Assembly (NCBI GenBank): GCA_965222175.1
Contig: OZ244938.1
Coordinates: 682,001 to 746,000 of the forward strand
Origin: NORP240 sp965222175
GTDB taxonomy: Bacteria > Pseudomonadota > Gammaproteobacteria > Pseudomonadales > Pseudohongiellaceae
Reading direction: 5' to 3'
DNA length: 64,000 bases
In this document: piece by piece, positions 53,452-62,094 of the stretch
How positions within the stretch are numbered: the first letter of the stretch is position 1
Layout of the letters: each line of letters opens with the position of its first letter
Notes under the pieces: model-generated
Told to the model about the DNA's origin: nothing
Seen by the model: only the letters and a program-made list of their open reading frames with translations
Databases searched by the model: none
Made by a program: the position numbers and the translations under genes

Positions 53452-54033
53452 TTATCTCTGCACCGTTGTTGTTTTATCTTTCAACTCATCAAACCAGTTT
53501 TCCACAACCTTTAATGTAATTTTTTCTGGCTGAGCATCTGGCTCTGTTACCTCATCGGATTCAAACTGTATGAAGCGTTCGCCGTCACTGGACACCGCGT
53601 AGTTGGGAGGATTGCCCGTAAGAACAGGGAGTCCGGTAATTAGAACCTGTGGCGGATTTGGAGAGAATCCATTTTCAGAATCGAATTCCACCGACACCAG
53701 ATCTGTTCCTTGCGAGTAAAAAAGCTCTCTACTGTTGGGATTCCATCGTGGCGTCACACCACCGTCGTTGCTTATCTGCCATTTACCGTTTTCGATATCA
53801 GGGTAAGGCCTGACATAGATCTCCGCCGCGCCTGATTCGTTTGATGTATAAGCAATCCAGCGGCTATCCGGTGAAACCGAAGCCTCGAATGTATTGAATT
53901 CGGAAACCAACAGCGGTGACGAACTCCAGGCACCATCCTGATACGTTAAAGTTTTGATATCGACATCGCCTATCAGGCTCACCAGGTATACCAGTTGGTT
54001 GCCGTCGTCGGTGAATGATTCGGGCCTGTTCTT
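53452..54033 (-). pseudogene. Remnant of a WD40/TolB-like propeller protein
   Basis: The open frame covers roughly 190 codons (no start; a stop lies at 54034-54036). It encodes the C-terminal blades common in Ser/Thr kinases and TolB-like proteins: 'EASVSPDSRWIAYTSNESGA', 'AEIYVRPYPDIENGKWQISN', 'DGGVTPRWNPNSRELFYSQG' and 'YAVSSDGERFIQFE'. The kinase or N-terminal part is absent. An internal ATG at 53982 could allow translation of a fragment, but the gene looks truncated. Confidence 0.7.
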
Positions 54034-54506
54034 TTATTGATTACTGATGGTTGAGTCTAGCATATGAAGAATATCGGCCTAAATGTCCGCATTCGCGAAC
54101 TCCGATACAGGGTTTGAAAGGAAATTGCTAATGTTTAATAAGGGTCGATAACCGCTTTTAGAGCGCTTGCTCGATAAAGCGACTAGTACGACGGGATTTC
54201 ATTTCTGACAGTTTCCGCTGTTGGAATGGAACGGACCATTTGGTTAAATCCTAACCGCTAAAGATCGCGGAACGGCTTACCGGCGGGCTGTCGACCCGTG
54301 ACGAAAGTAAGCAATTTCAATCTCCCTGACACCCGTCCCTGAAAAACTCGGTAGAAAATTCGGAACCGTGGTGGGATACTCCCCTTCAATAACGAAAAAG
54401 ACGACTCCCTCAGTGTCCCGTGCTCTATTCGGTTAACACCCCAGGTCATAGAGACATTGATCCGGTGCACTGCGGAGCGATCGATTGATCGGTGGAAATA
54501 ACAAAA
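54034..54506. other. Non-coding stretch
   Basis: 473 bp without a convincing gene. It contains the last copy of the degenerate repeat (54071-54095, ATATCGGCCTAAATGTCCGC) and, at 54258-54470, a minus-strand open frame with no recognised features. It marks the right end of the accessory region. Confidence 0.45.
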
Positions 54507-55109
54507 ATGTTGAAAATGTTTAAGAATGGCGTAGCGGTGCTTTTAATCCTCATTATAGGCGCACTGCTGATATTGCGCGTGACGGGTCTGGAACCGGGAC
54601 ATCCCAGTGCCCGGGAATACGCTCAGGCGGGACGGTCGGCGAGGCCGGGTTTGTGGTTGACGGGGGAGATTGTCCGGGAGCCGGTGACGAACTGGGACTG
54701 GGTCAATCAGTTCGATGACACTTTCGGTGAGAACGCAACGTCCCTGGAGACCCGTACCTGGTACGGGATTCCCCATTCCGTCAGGGTCCTGCTGGTTCCC
54801 CGTGGAGACAAGCTCTATCTGCAGTCCAGTGCGCAGACCTTCAGGTTGGACAGGGAGTTTCCTTACGGCAAGGCGTGGTGGCGAAACGTTGAGCGTGATC
54901 CTCGCGTGCGGCTGAAGATTGGCGGGAAGCTCTACGAAATGACGGTGGTTTTGATTCACGACCGGGCCGAGGTTGCCCGATTGCGAGGGGGAAGAGACCC
55001 TGTCGTGAAAGAGGTGGATGCCGACGGCAACGAATACATTGCCGAAGAGTGGCACTACTGGCGCGTATTCCAGCGAAATGTACCGGAATATTATCCAGAA
55101 GAAATTTAA
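54507..55109 (+). CDS. Membrane-anchored split-barrel-like protein, unknown
   Basis: 200 residues from the ATG at 54507, preceded by GGTGGA; a GTG at 54492 is an alternative. One N-terminal helix (AVLLILIIGALLILRVTG) anchors a soluble domain: 'HSVRVLLVPRGDKLYLQSSA', 'AWWRNVERDPRVRLKIGGKL' and 'EEWHYWRVFQRNVPEYYPEE'. The 'R..K....W..N....P.V.L.I.G' layout recalls FMN-binding split-barrel proteins of the nitroreductase/PNPOx group, but this is only similarity in outline. A five-unit 15-bp repeat starts at the base after its stop. Confidence 0.65.
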   Translation: MLKMFKNGVAVLLILIIGALLILRVTGLEPGHPSAREYAQAGRSARPGLWLTGEIVREPVTNWDWVNQFDDTFGENATSLETRTWYGIPHSVRVLLVPRGDKLYLQSSAQTFRLDREFPYGKAWWRNVERDPRVRLKIGGKLYEMTVVLIHDRAEVARLRGGRDPVVKEVDADGNEYIAEEWHYWRVFQRNVPEYYPEEI

Positions 55110-55184
55110 AGGATCCGGATGAAAAGGGTCTGGATGGTTAGGATCTGGATGGGTAGGATCTGGATGAACAGGAACTGTATGAAT
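55110..55184 (+). repeat. Five tandem 15-bp units (AGGATCTGGATGRRT)
   Basis: Units start at 55110, 55125, 55140, 55155 and 55170, directly after the TAA of the preceding gene. Each has an AGGA- or AGGG-like word 5 bp before an ATG, so every unit looks like a small ribosome-binding site plus start codon. 15 is a multiple of three, so all five ATGs share one frame, which stays open for about 45 codons. Translation is not demonstrated. Confidence 0.85.
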
Positions 55185-55312
55185 AAAGTCTCAGAGATAT
55201 CATCCAGGCCCGTAGTAAAGATTCGGCCCGGCCCCGGGCAGACAGAGGCGAACCCTCAACAACACGCGAGTTAATACAGTCAACGAAAACGAACACTGGA
55301 AGTCAGAATAAA

Positions 55313-56374
55313 ATGAATAAACTGTTGCTGGTTTTTGCTCTTACAGCCTTGCCGCTGTTTTCGCATCAATTATCGAGCGCCGAGGTCAGTCTTACGCAGG
55401 CATTTAAAAGCGATATCATTTTAAAAGTTGCGCAGATACTGGAGGATGAATACGTATACCCGGAACGGGGAAAAGTGGCTGCAAACGAATTGAACCATCG
55501 GTTCCAGACCGGTTATTTCGATGAAATCACCGATCCGCAGATTTTTGCGTATCGAATAACCGGGATTCTTGATGTTATTTCAGACCTGCATCTGTGGGTG
55601 AATTACCACTCGGATCCCATCCCTGTCGGTTACAGTCACCTCGATCCAGGTCCCGAACAGCAAAAAGAGTACGCAGCGCTGCTGCGTCGTCGCAATTTCG
55701 GATTCGAAAGAATCGAGCGTTTACCCGGTAATCTGGGTTACATTGAGTTCCGTGATTTCTATTACGAAGAAGAGGCCTCTGAACGGGTTCTGGCCAATGT
55801 AATGGAGGTTGTTGAATACACCGATGGGCTGATTATCGATTTGCGACGTAACGGCGGCGGACACCCGGAAATGGTTTCTCTGTTGCTAAGCTACCTGGTG
55901 GAAGGTGGCACACTCGTCGGCACTCTTCGCTATCGGCAGGACAATAAAATTGAAGAATACTGGACCCGAGAAGAGGTAGCCGGGCCACACTTCAGAGGAG
56001 GCAGGCCGGTTTACCTCCTGATCAGCCGCAATACCTTTTCGGCAGCAGAAGCCTTCAGTTACGCCCTGCAAGCACGGGGACGAGCGATACTTGTGGGTGA
56101 GAGGACGCAGGGAGGCGCACATCCTTCTGACAATGTCCGAATGCATGAGCATTTCATGATGTCCGTACCGGTAGCGGCGTCTATTGACCCGATAACGCAA
56201 TCGAATTGGCAGTATGTGGGCGTAAGGCCCGAGCTCGAAGTGTCTGCCGAGGAAGCGCTCTCGGTCGCTCAAAAACTGCTGCTGGAAGAGTTGATTGCTG
56301 CCGGTGAGGACTCTGATGCAAGGCGTGAGCAAGAACTGGTCCTGCGGCGATTGGATAACCAGGCACTGCCATAA
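55313..56374 (+). CDS. S41-family (tail-specific type) peptidase
   Basis: 353 residues with a signal peptide (LLLVFALTALPLFSHQLSSA). Catalytic region: 'TDGLIIDLRRNGGGHPEMVS', nucleophile Ser in 'NTFSAAEAFSYALQARGR' and VGERTQGGAHP. There is no PDZ domain visible, so it resembles the compact interphotoreceptor retinoid-binding-like S41 group, not the Ctp proteases. Probably periplasmic. Substrate unknown. Confidence 0.88.
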   Translation: MNKLLLVFALTALPLFSHQLSSAEVSLTQAFKSDIILKVAQILEDEYVYPERGKVAANELNHRFQTGYFDEITDPQIFAYRITGILDVISDLHLWVNYHSDPIPVGYSHLDPGPEQQKEYAALLRRRNFGFERIERLPGNLGYIEFRDFYYEEEASERVLANVMEVVEYTDGLIIDLRRNGGGHPEMVSLLLSYLVEGGTLVGTLRYRQDNKIEEYWTREEVAGPHFRGGRPVYLLISRNTFSAAEAFSYALQARGRAILVGERTQGGAHPSDNVRMHEHFMMSVPVAASIDPITQSNWQYVGVRPELEVSAEEALSVAQKLLLEELIAAGEDSDARREQELVLRRLDNQALP

Positions 56375-56381
56375 TTAGTCT

Positions 56382-56405
56382 GAGGTTCCTTACTGAGGTT
56401 CCTTA
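56382..56405. repeat. Paired GAGGTTCCTTA repeats after the S41 gene
   Basis: Two copies (56382-56392, 56395-56405) begin 8 bp after the stop, preceded by TAATTAGTCT. The arrangement mirrors the pair at 62092-62117, where the stretch reads TAATTAATCT on the opposite strand. Confidence 0.6.
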
Positions 56406-56636
56406 GAGTGGCCAGAGTATTTCCCCGGTCCTCCATTGGCTTACTGAATTTTCGCGTATTGATGCCCGCTTCCGGCTGAGAATTGCCTGTCGTCATGCCG
56501 AATAGCATCAGCGAATTGCCATGACACCTTCCTGGTTCTTGTTTGACGATGAATCCAGCAATATATCGCATCAACTTGTATAGAAGATAATGTTTAAGAC
56601 TAACAGCCTGCAATTCACAATCCTTGGAGAAACAAC

Positions 56637-57083
56637 ATGTTCAGAGTTTTAGCCGCCAGTGCCCTTGCCCTCGTCTTGCTCGCCTGTCAACCTGAGACAT
56701 CCGGTACCAACGCCGCTGAAGCAGTCCAGCAGTCCGCGGCACCGGAATACATGAATCCGAATCCTCGTGCGCCTTATTCCGAAGGTGTCCGCTACGGCGG
56801 ACTGATTTTTCTGGCCGGAAAAACAGGAGGCCCCGGAGAGCCTGGCGTGCAGGCAGAAACACGGCGCACGCTGGAATCGATTCAGGACGCACTGGAGCGC
56901 TTCGGCTCGTCGATGGACCGCGTTGTGAAATGCACGGTGTTTCTGGTGGACATGGCAGAGTGGGGCGCCATGAACGAAGTCTACGCGGAATTTTTCCCGG
57001 AAAACAAGCCTGCCCGTACGGCAGTCGGCATCAGCCTGGGAGGAGACACCCGCGTGGAGATCGAGTGCATTGCAGCTGCCTGA
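56637..57083 (+). CDS. RidA/YjgF-family lipoprotein
   Basis: 148 residues with lipoprotein signal FRVLAASALALVLLACQP (lipobox LLAC) and GGAGAA upstream. RidA core: 'YSEGVRYGGLIFLAGKTGGP', 'TLESIQDALERFGSSMDRVV' and 'FFPENKPARTAVGISLGGDT', ending VEIECIAAA. The conserved Arg (PARTAVG) and C-terminal Glu of the imine-deaminase site are present. RidA normally acts in the cytosol on 2-aminoacrylate; an exported lipoprotein form points to another role. Confidence 0.9.
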   Translation: MFRVLAASALALVLLACQPETSGTNAAEAVQQSAAPEYMNPNPRAPYSEGVRYGGLIFLAGKTGGPGEPGVQAETRRTLESIQDALERFGSSMDRVVKCTVFLVDMAEWGAMNEVYAEFFPENKPARTAVGISLGGDTRVEIECIAAA

Positions 57084-57113
57084 GATAGCGAGTTGGCTGC
57101 GCAACGAGGATGA

Positions 57114-57317
57114 AGATGTCAGAGTTATCGCTATTACTCCGACACGAGTAATTTTGCGCTGATTTTTCAGCGGGTAAACACAGCCGGCGACGCCACTATG
57201 CGCATCCCGGCGTTGTGGGTTCTGGCCAATCAGGACGGGCGGTGGGGTATGAAATTCCGCTCTTTGATGGCCCCTACGGTTGACTGGACTTCAATAGGTC
57301 AGGAAAAATACCTGTAG
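57114..57317 (+). pseudogene. SnoaL/NTF2-like C-terminal relic
   Basis: An open frame of 67 codons between stops with no usable start encodes 'YYSDTSNFALIFQRVNTAGD' and 'ALWVLANQDGRWGMKFRSLM', the last strands of a SnoaL-type domain. It lies 30 bp after the RidA-like gene. The N-terminal two thirds are missing. Confidence 0.5.
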
Positions 57318-57492
57318 ACGGGTAATAATAGAAAATCAATGCCAGGCCCCGCCGGTCGGGGCTTCCAGGCGAGCCAACTGCCCTTGTTGGGTCAGAAAGG
57401 GTTGCCTCGCCTTGACAGGCCGACGCATGCCGGCGGCAAAGCGCCTCGTCAGTGATCTCGCCTGAAAGCCAGAGTATTTCCATAATTAATCA

Positions 57493-57503
57493 GAGGTTCC
57501 TTA
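57493..57503. repeat. GAGGTTCCTTA repeat
   Basis: Preceded by CCATAATTAATCA, closely matching the context at 56368-56392. The segment CCAGAGTATTTCC also recurs (about 56412 and 57469), so a longer dispersed unit is shared. Confidence 0.55.
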
Positions 57504-57568
57504 ACTTGTCAGTGTCCTTTTGTTCTACATATACTCGCAGGTCCACTCAATACGCTTCGAGGTGCTCC

Positions 57569-58639
57569 ATGTCTGCTCGCAATCAAATCGTCTCCTTTGC
57601 AGCTCTGTTCGTCCTTGCTGCATTCCTTGTACCGCCGCAATCCGTTGCTCAGAATTCCACCAATCACTATGCGATCGTCGAAGGATGGGCGAAGCTGCCG
57701 GGAGGAAGGAAGATGGGCGCAGTCGGTAAGGCAAAGGTCGACCCCGACGGGCGCCATATCTGGGCTGTTATCCGTTGCGATGCCGGGCCTGATCGTTTCG
57801 GTTCGGAGTGCCTCGATTCAGATCTGGATCCGGTCTTGAAGTTCGATCCCGACGGCAACGTGGTCGAATCCTTCGGCAGCGGAATGTTTATCTGGCCCCA
57901 TGGAATTGACGTCGATGCCGACGGCAACGTCTGGGTTACTGACGCCGTGAGTGATAACAACATTCCCGCGGGCGACGATCGAGGCCATCACGTCATCAAG
58001 TTCAGCCCTACCGGCGAAGTGCTCATGACTCTTGGCACACCTGGAGAACAGGGCGATGGCCCGAACCACTTCACTTCCCCCAGCGATGTGGCAATCGCGG
58101 CTAACGGCGACGTATTCATCGCGGACGGCCACAACGCGAACGGCAACAACCGGGTGGTCAAGTACAACAGTCGTGGCGAATTTCTCATGACCTGGGGAGA
58201 GACTGGCTACGCCCCGGGACAGTTCCGTGCCCTGCACGCCATTGCCATTGATCCGGATGGTCGAGTATTCGTGGGAGATCGCAGCAACAGCCGGATTCAG
58301 ATATTCGACCAGCAGGGCAACCACTCTGCCACCTGGACCCAGTTCGGGCGCCCCAGCGGAATCGCTTTTGATGACGAGGGGCGGATCTACGTCGCGGACT
58401 CCGAATCGGACAACGTACAGAACCCCGGGTATGAAATGGGAATTCGCATCGGCGAATATGACACGGGATGGGTGCAGGAATTCATACGCTTCCCGTGGGC
58501 GAATCCCAATATCCTTCCGGGGAACGGCGCGGAGTTCGTCACCGTCGATAGCGAGGGCAACATATACGGCGGAGAGCCCGTCCCCAACCCGCATATCAAT
58601 GACCGAACGCTCAGGAAGTATGTGCGAGTGCGTCCCTGA
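57569..58639 (+). CDS. Secreted NHL-repeat beta-propeller (amidating-lyase-like)
   Basis: 356 residues from the ATG at 57569; the longer frame has 39 extra codons across a repeat and no signal. The signal peptide (FAALFVLAAFLVPPQSVAQ) leads into NHL-type blades: 'WPHGIDVDADGNVWVTDAVS', 'HVIKFSPTGEVLMTLGTPGE', 'FTSPSDVAIAANGDVFIADG' and 'AIAIDPDGRVFVGDRSNSRI'. The first blade has the spacing seen in peptidyl-hydroxyglycine lyase domains. Enzymatic activity is unproven. Confidence 0.87.
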   Translation: MSARNQIVSFAALFVLAAFLVPPQSVAQNSTNHYAIVEGWAKLPGGRKMGAVGKAKVDPDGRHIWAVIRCDAGPDRFGSECLDSDLDPVLKFDPDGNVVESFGSGMFIWPHGIDVDADGNVWVTDAVSDNNIPAGDDRGHHVIKFSPTGEVLMTLGTPGEQGDGPNHFTSPSDVAIAANGDVFIADGHNANGNNRVVKYNSRGEFLMTWGETGYAPGQFRALHAIAIDPDGRVFVGDRSNSRIQIFDQQGNHSATWTQFGRPSGIAFDDEGRIYVADSESDNVQNPGYEMGIRIGEYDTGWVQEFIRFPWANPNILPGNGAEFVTVDSEGNIYGGEPVPNPHINDRTLRKYVRVRP

Positions 58640-58652
58640 ACATCGCCGGTAT

Positions 58653-58679
58653 GCAACTTTTCCAGCCTGGAGAAGTTGC
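58653..58679. terminator. Hairpin between convergent genes
   Basis: GCAACTTTTCCAGCCTGGAG followed by AAGTTGC folds into a 12-13 bp stem with one T-G wobble. It lies exactly between the convergent NHL and FAD-oxidoreductase genes. No T tract is present, so factor-dependent or bidirectional termination is a guess. Confidence 0.5.
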
Positions 58680-58687
58680 CTGCCGGA

Positions 58688-59665
58688 TCAGCCAAGTTCG
58701 GGTTGCAGTGCCTCGGCCAGTCGGAAGGCGCTGGTGAAGGCGGCTTCCACCCGGCCGCCCAGGCACCAGTCGCCGCAGGCAGCCAGGCCGTTATGCCGGT
58801 CGAGAAGAAAATCCTGCTCCATGGGCACAGTGGTTGCGGCGTAACGCCAGCGGTGAATATCCACGTGGTCCGGGGTGGGCAATGCGGGGAGGAACGCGGT
58901 GAGGGCATCCATCATCTGTTGCTGGATCACCGACAGTGGCAGTTCCATGTGATCGTCGGCCCAGTCGTTGGTGCTTTGTGCCAGCAGGCTGAAACCCTGG
59001 CCGCGTCGCGGCTTGCTGGAATTGACGGCCAGCCAGCCAAGTGCCGGGTCCTTGATTTTAGCAGCCTGGAACGGCAGATCCGGGTCGGTATTGAATCCCA
59101 GCATCAAACTGAAACAGCCGCTCATGCGGACTTTCCGCAGCGCCTGGTGATATTGAAATGATTCGGGCAACAGCTGCCTGCATTGGGCGGCCGGCGCCGT
59201 GCAGACCACCCAGTCAAAAACGCCGCGGTTGCTGCCGTCCTGCAGCACAAGCGTCCAGCCTGATTCCGTGCTTTCGATTCTTTCCACCCGGGCTTCCAGG
59301 TCGATGTGCTGTCCGTCAGCCAGTGCCTTGCCCAGGTTGTTCATGGCCGGAACCCCGACCCAGTGCGGTTCGAACCAGGGGCGGACATAAGGTTTTTCGT
59401 TATTGCCGAGAGTTAGAGTCCGGGGCTGCCAGTCCTGGACGATACCGGTATCGCTGTATTGTTGAATAAAGCGCTGGAATTCCCGGCTGCGAGCCGTGAA
59501 ATACTGAGCGCCGTGATCGAATTCAAAGAGGCCTGCGCGACGGGTGGCCATGCGTCCGCCCAGGCCGCGGGATTTTTCCAGCACCGTCACGTCTGCGCGA
59601 CCGTGCAGACGCCGGGCCAGGGTGAGACCGGCGATGCCGGCCCCGATTATTGCCAGTTTTCTCAC
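58688..59665 (-). CDS. FAD-dependent amine-oxidase-like protein (COG3380)
   Basis: 325 residues. The FAD-binding start is 'KLAIIGAGIAGLTLARRL' with 'VTVLEKSRGLGGRMATRR' and 'FDHGAQYFTARSREFQRF'. The C-terminal motif 'GLAACGDWCLGGRVEAAFTS' is the flavin-contact region. COG3380 proteins are small, single-domain relatives of monoamine oxidase and renalase, seen often near photolyase or light-response genes. Substrate unknown. Confidence 0.9.
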   Translation of the reverse strand: MRKLAIIGAGIAGLTLARRLHGRADVTVLEKSRGLGGRMATRRAGLFEFDHGAQYFTARSREFQRFIQQYSDTGIVQDWQPRTLTLGNNEKPYVRPWFEPHWVGVPAMNNLGKALADGQHIDLEARVERIESTESGWTLVLQDGSNRGVFDWVVCTAPAAQCRQLLPESFQYHQALRKVRMSGCFSLMLGFNTDPDLPFQAAKIKDPALGWLAVNSSKPRRGQGFSLLAQSTNDWADDHMELPLSVIQQQMMDALTAFLPALPTPDHVDIHRWRYAATTVPMEQDFLLDRHNGLAACGDWCLGGRVEAAFTSAFRLAEALQPELG

Positions 59666-59919
59666 TGCCTTGCCTTTTCGTTTGGCAGCCCGTTGTCGTG
59701 AGGCTGCCGGACTTCTGCCCGTGTTTCCGGCTGGTGACCCAGGTGTACGGTTACCGGCTGCGAATGGATTCGCCGTATCTTCTCAACCGCTGCCTGGGCT
59801 TGACTGAAACTGGCACTGCAACAAACGATGATCATTGCCCGCTGCCGGTGCACGGAGACCGGCATGACAGACTGACCGGGACTCAACACCCGAAGAAATC
59901 CGTTCGCGGTGGCAAACTG

Positions 59920-60095
59920 CCCGTAGCCAACCGGTTCAGTTCCCGGTACCATCCGTCCTTCATCCGGTGTGGTAAACACCTGGGAAGTTGGTGAGAGTCC
60001 AACGCTGCCCCCGCAACGGTATTCCTGATGACGGGTACGACTGGCTGATTGCCGGTCCGTGACCTCGCAGGTAAGTCCGATACCAGGCCCACATC
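59920..60095 (+). promoter_or_regulatory. Cobalamin (B12) riboswitch
   Basis: The leader of the btuB gene contains the conserved B12 box GCTGCCCCCGCAACGG (60004-60019), preceded by TGGGAAGTTGGTGAGAGTCC and followed by AAGTCCGATACC at 60073-60084. These match the order of the aptamer (GGGAA..GGTG..A.TCC..RCTGCCCCCGCAACKG..AAGTCCGR.ACC). When adenosylcobalamin binds, expression of the downstream receptor should fall. The 5' boundary is approximate. Confidence 0.92.
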
Positions 60096-60222
60096 TTACT
60101 ACGTTGAGGAAGCGGCGGGCTTCGCATGTGGCTGGATTCTATACTCCTGCCTGCTGTGCCCGTGACTTCCAGAAAGGTTTTCGCCAGCGAGAACCGCGAC
60201 AAGTCTCCAGGGGCATAACATC

Positions 60223-62094
60223 ATGAAAAACCTGCACTACACTGCGCTTGGGATGGCGCTGCTTTGTCTTCCACCAGGCATCTCTGCCCGTCAAGGGGCT
60301 CAGGACGTGGAGGAGGTGATTGTCACCTCCAGCCGCATCGAGACCCCCCTGCGCCAGATCGGCACCTCGGTATCGGTGGTGACCGAGGCGCAGATCGAGG
60401 ATCATGGCAACCTGTCCCTGGTGGATGTGCTGCGCCAGACGCCGGCGGTGGGCAGCAGCGGTAACGGCGGTGCGGGCAAATCCACCTCCCTGCGTATTCG
60501 CGGCGAGGAAGGCTTCCGTACCCTGACGGTGTTCGATGGCATCCGGCTGTCGGATCCCAGCCTGCCGCAAACCGGACCCCAGGTAGAACAGATACTCAGC
60601 GCCGGAGTGGGCCGTGTCGAGATACTGCGAGGCCCCCAGGGGCTTGGCTACGGTGCCGACGCCGGGGGCGTGGTGAACATTCTGACGCGCCGGACACAGG
60701 CCGGCATGCGGGCCGATCTGGATGTGGAATCCGGCGATTTTGGTACGCGGCGGGTAAGCGGCACTGCATCCGGGCACAGCGACCAGCTGGACTATTTTTT
60801 CACTGCCACCGATTTCACCACCGCTGGTTTCAACTCGCGGACCACCGACCAGGTACTGCGTGATGATGACGGATACGACAATCAGACGCTGCACGGCAGG
60901 CTGGGATACCGGCTGAGCGACAACTGGCGCGTGGACCTGGTGCACCGCAATGTCGCCGGCGAGTCGGAATTTGACGGCTGTTTTTCCCAGGTGACGGTTC
61001 ATGACTGCGAAGCGGACTATCGCCTGGGTGCGACCCGGCTGTCCGTGGAATTCGACAATGACAGCCTGACTCACCAACTGTCCTACGCGGTGACTGATAC
61101 GAAGCGGCGCAGCTACGCCCTTGGCGCGCTGGCGTTTGGTAATGACGGTCGGCTGGAGCGGTGGGAATACCAGGGCAACCTGCGCGATCTGCCGGGGTTT
61201 GATCTGGTCTTCGGTGTGGACCTGGAAGAAGCCGACAGCGGCAGCACCAGTCGAAATAATACCGGTGTTTACCTGGAATACCTCAGTGATTTTTCTGATT
61301 CCCTGTTTATCACCGCCGGTCTGCGCCATGACGACAACGACCACTTCGGTACCAACACCAGTTCCCGCCTGAGCCTTGCCTACCTGATAGATACCCGCTC
61401 GGCAGCCCTGTGGAAAATCCGCGCCGCCTACGGCACCGGCTTCCGGGCGCCCAGCCCGTTCGAGATCGAATACAACCGGGGCCCGTTTGCGTTTCCGCCG
61501 GCGTCCAGTGTCAATCTGCGCCAGGAACAAAGCCGCGGCTATGAGCTGGGCCTTGAGTATCGGCGTGACACCAGGCCCAATGCAGCGGGTCAGTTCCGGG
61601 CCGAGGTGGTGGCCTTCGATCAGCGGATCGAAGACGCTATTTATTTTGACCTGTCCGGCTTCAGTGGCTACCTCCAGGAAACCGGCAGCAGCAGTTCAAC
61701 CGGTATCGAAGTGTCCGCTGGCTGGTCTCTTAGCAGCGCGCTGGAGCTGTCGGCCAACTACACGCATAACGAGACGGAAACTTCCGACGGCCAGCAGCGG
61801 ATCCGTCGACCGGAGCAGTTGGGCAATCTTGGCCTGATATACGGAACATCGGAAGATCGATTAAGGCTGGGCGCGTTTTACCGGGTATCCCGGGATGCAG
61901 TCGATGAAGTGTTTGGCTCCCGGGTACCGCTGGAGGATTTCCAGGTTCTGGATCTCAGCGTGACCTACCAGTGGCATGACAACCTCAGCCTGTTTGGTCG
62001 GGTCGAAAACAGTACCGATGAGGATTACCAGGAAGTGACCGGCTTCAACACGGCCGGAAGGGCTTTTTACGTGGGTATGCGATTCGCTTTTTAA
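60223..62094 (+). CDS. btuB: TonB-dependent vitamin B12 receptor (BtuB-like)
   Basis: 623 residues, similar in length to E. coli BtuB. Signal peptide (LGMALLCLPPGISA), TonB box at about residue 30 (VEEVIVTSSRIE), plug domain with 'VDVLRQTPAVGSSGNGGAGK', 'SLRIRGEEGFRTLTVFDGIR' and 'VEILRGPQGLGYGADAGGVV', then a 22-strand barrel ending in 'GRAFYVGMRFAF' with terminal Phe. The preceding cobalamin riboswitch supports the assignment. No btuCDF or cobamide genes are in view. Its stop codon overlaps a GAGGTTCCTTA-type repeat. Confidence 0.9.
   Translation: MKNLHYTALGMALLCLPPGISARQGAQDVEEVIVTSSRIETPLRQIGTSVSVVTEAQIEDHGNLSLVDVLRQTPAVGSSGNGGAGKSTSLRIRGEEGFRTLTVFDGIRLSDPSLPQTGPQVEQILSAGVGRVEILRGPQGLGYGADAGGVVNILTRRTQAGMRADLDVESGDFGTRRVSGTASGHSDQLDYFFTATDFTTAGFNSRTTDQVLRDDDGYDNQTLHGRLGYRLSDNWRVDLVHRNVAGESEFDGCFSQVTVHDCEADYRLGATRLSVEFDNDSLTHQLSYAVTDTKRRSYALGALAFGNDGRLERWEYQGNLRDLPGFDLVFGVDLEEADSGSTSRNNTGVYLEYLSDFSDSLFITAGLRHDDNDHFGTNTSSRLSLAYLIDTRSAALWKIRAAYGTGFRAPSPFEIEYNRGPFAFPPASSVNLRQEQSRGYELGLEYRRDTRPNAAGQFRAEVVAFDQRIEDAIYFDLSGFSGYLQETGSSSSTGIEVSAGWSLSSALELSANYTHNETETSDGQQRIRRPEQLGNLGLIYGTSEDRLRLGAFYRVSRDAVDEVFGSRVPLEDFQVLDLSVTYQWHDNLSLFGRVENSTDEDYQEVTGFNTAGRAFYVGMRFAF

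Noticed and set aside
37415..54095. Integron cassette array with attC sites
   Set aside because: The repeated words lack paired GTTRRRY/RYYYAAC core sites and clear long arms, no integrase gene is present, and genes lie on both strands with large gaps.
54258..54470. Minus-strand ORF of 70 codons
   Set aside because: No ribosome site, no recognisable domain, unusual composition and location in a repeat-bearing gap.
56269..56613. 114-codon minus-strand ORF after the S41 gene
   Set aside because: Half of it is antisense to the peptidase; the remainder has no recognised features.
59883..60092. Minus-strand ORF across the riboswitch
   Set aside because: The B12 aptamer on the plus strand accounts for conservation here; no protein features.
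60139..61530. 463-codon minus-strand ORF
   Set aside because: Antisense to btuB and its leader; the riboswitch and TonB receptor on the plus strand explain the sequence.
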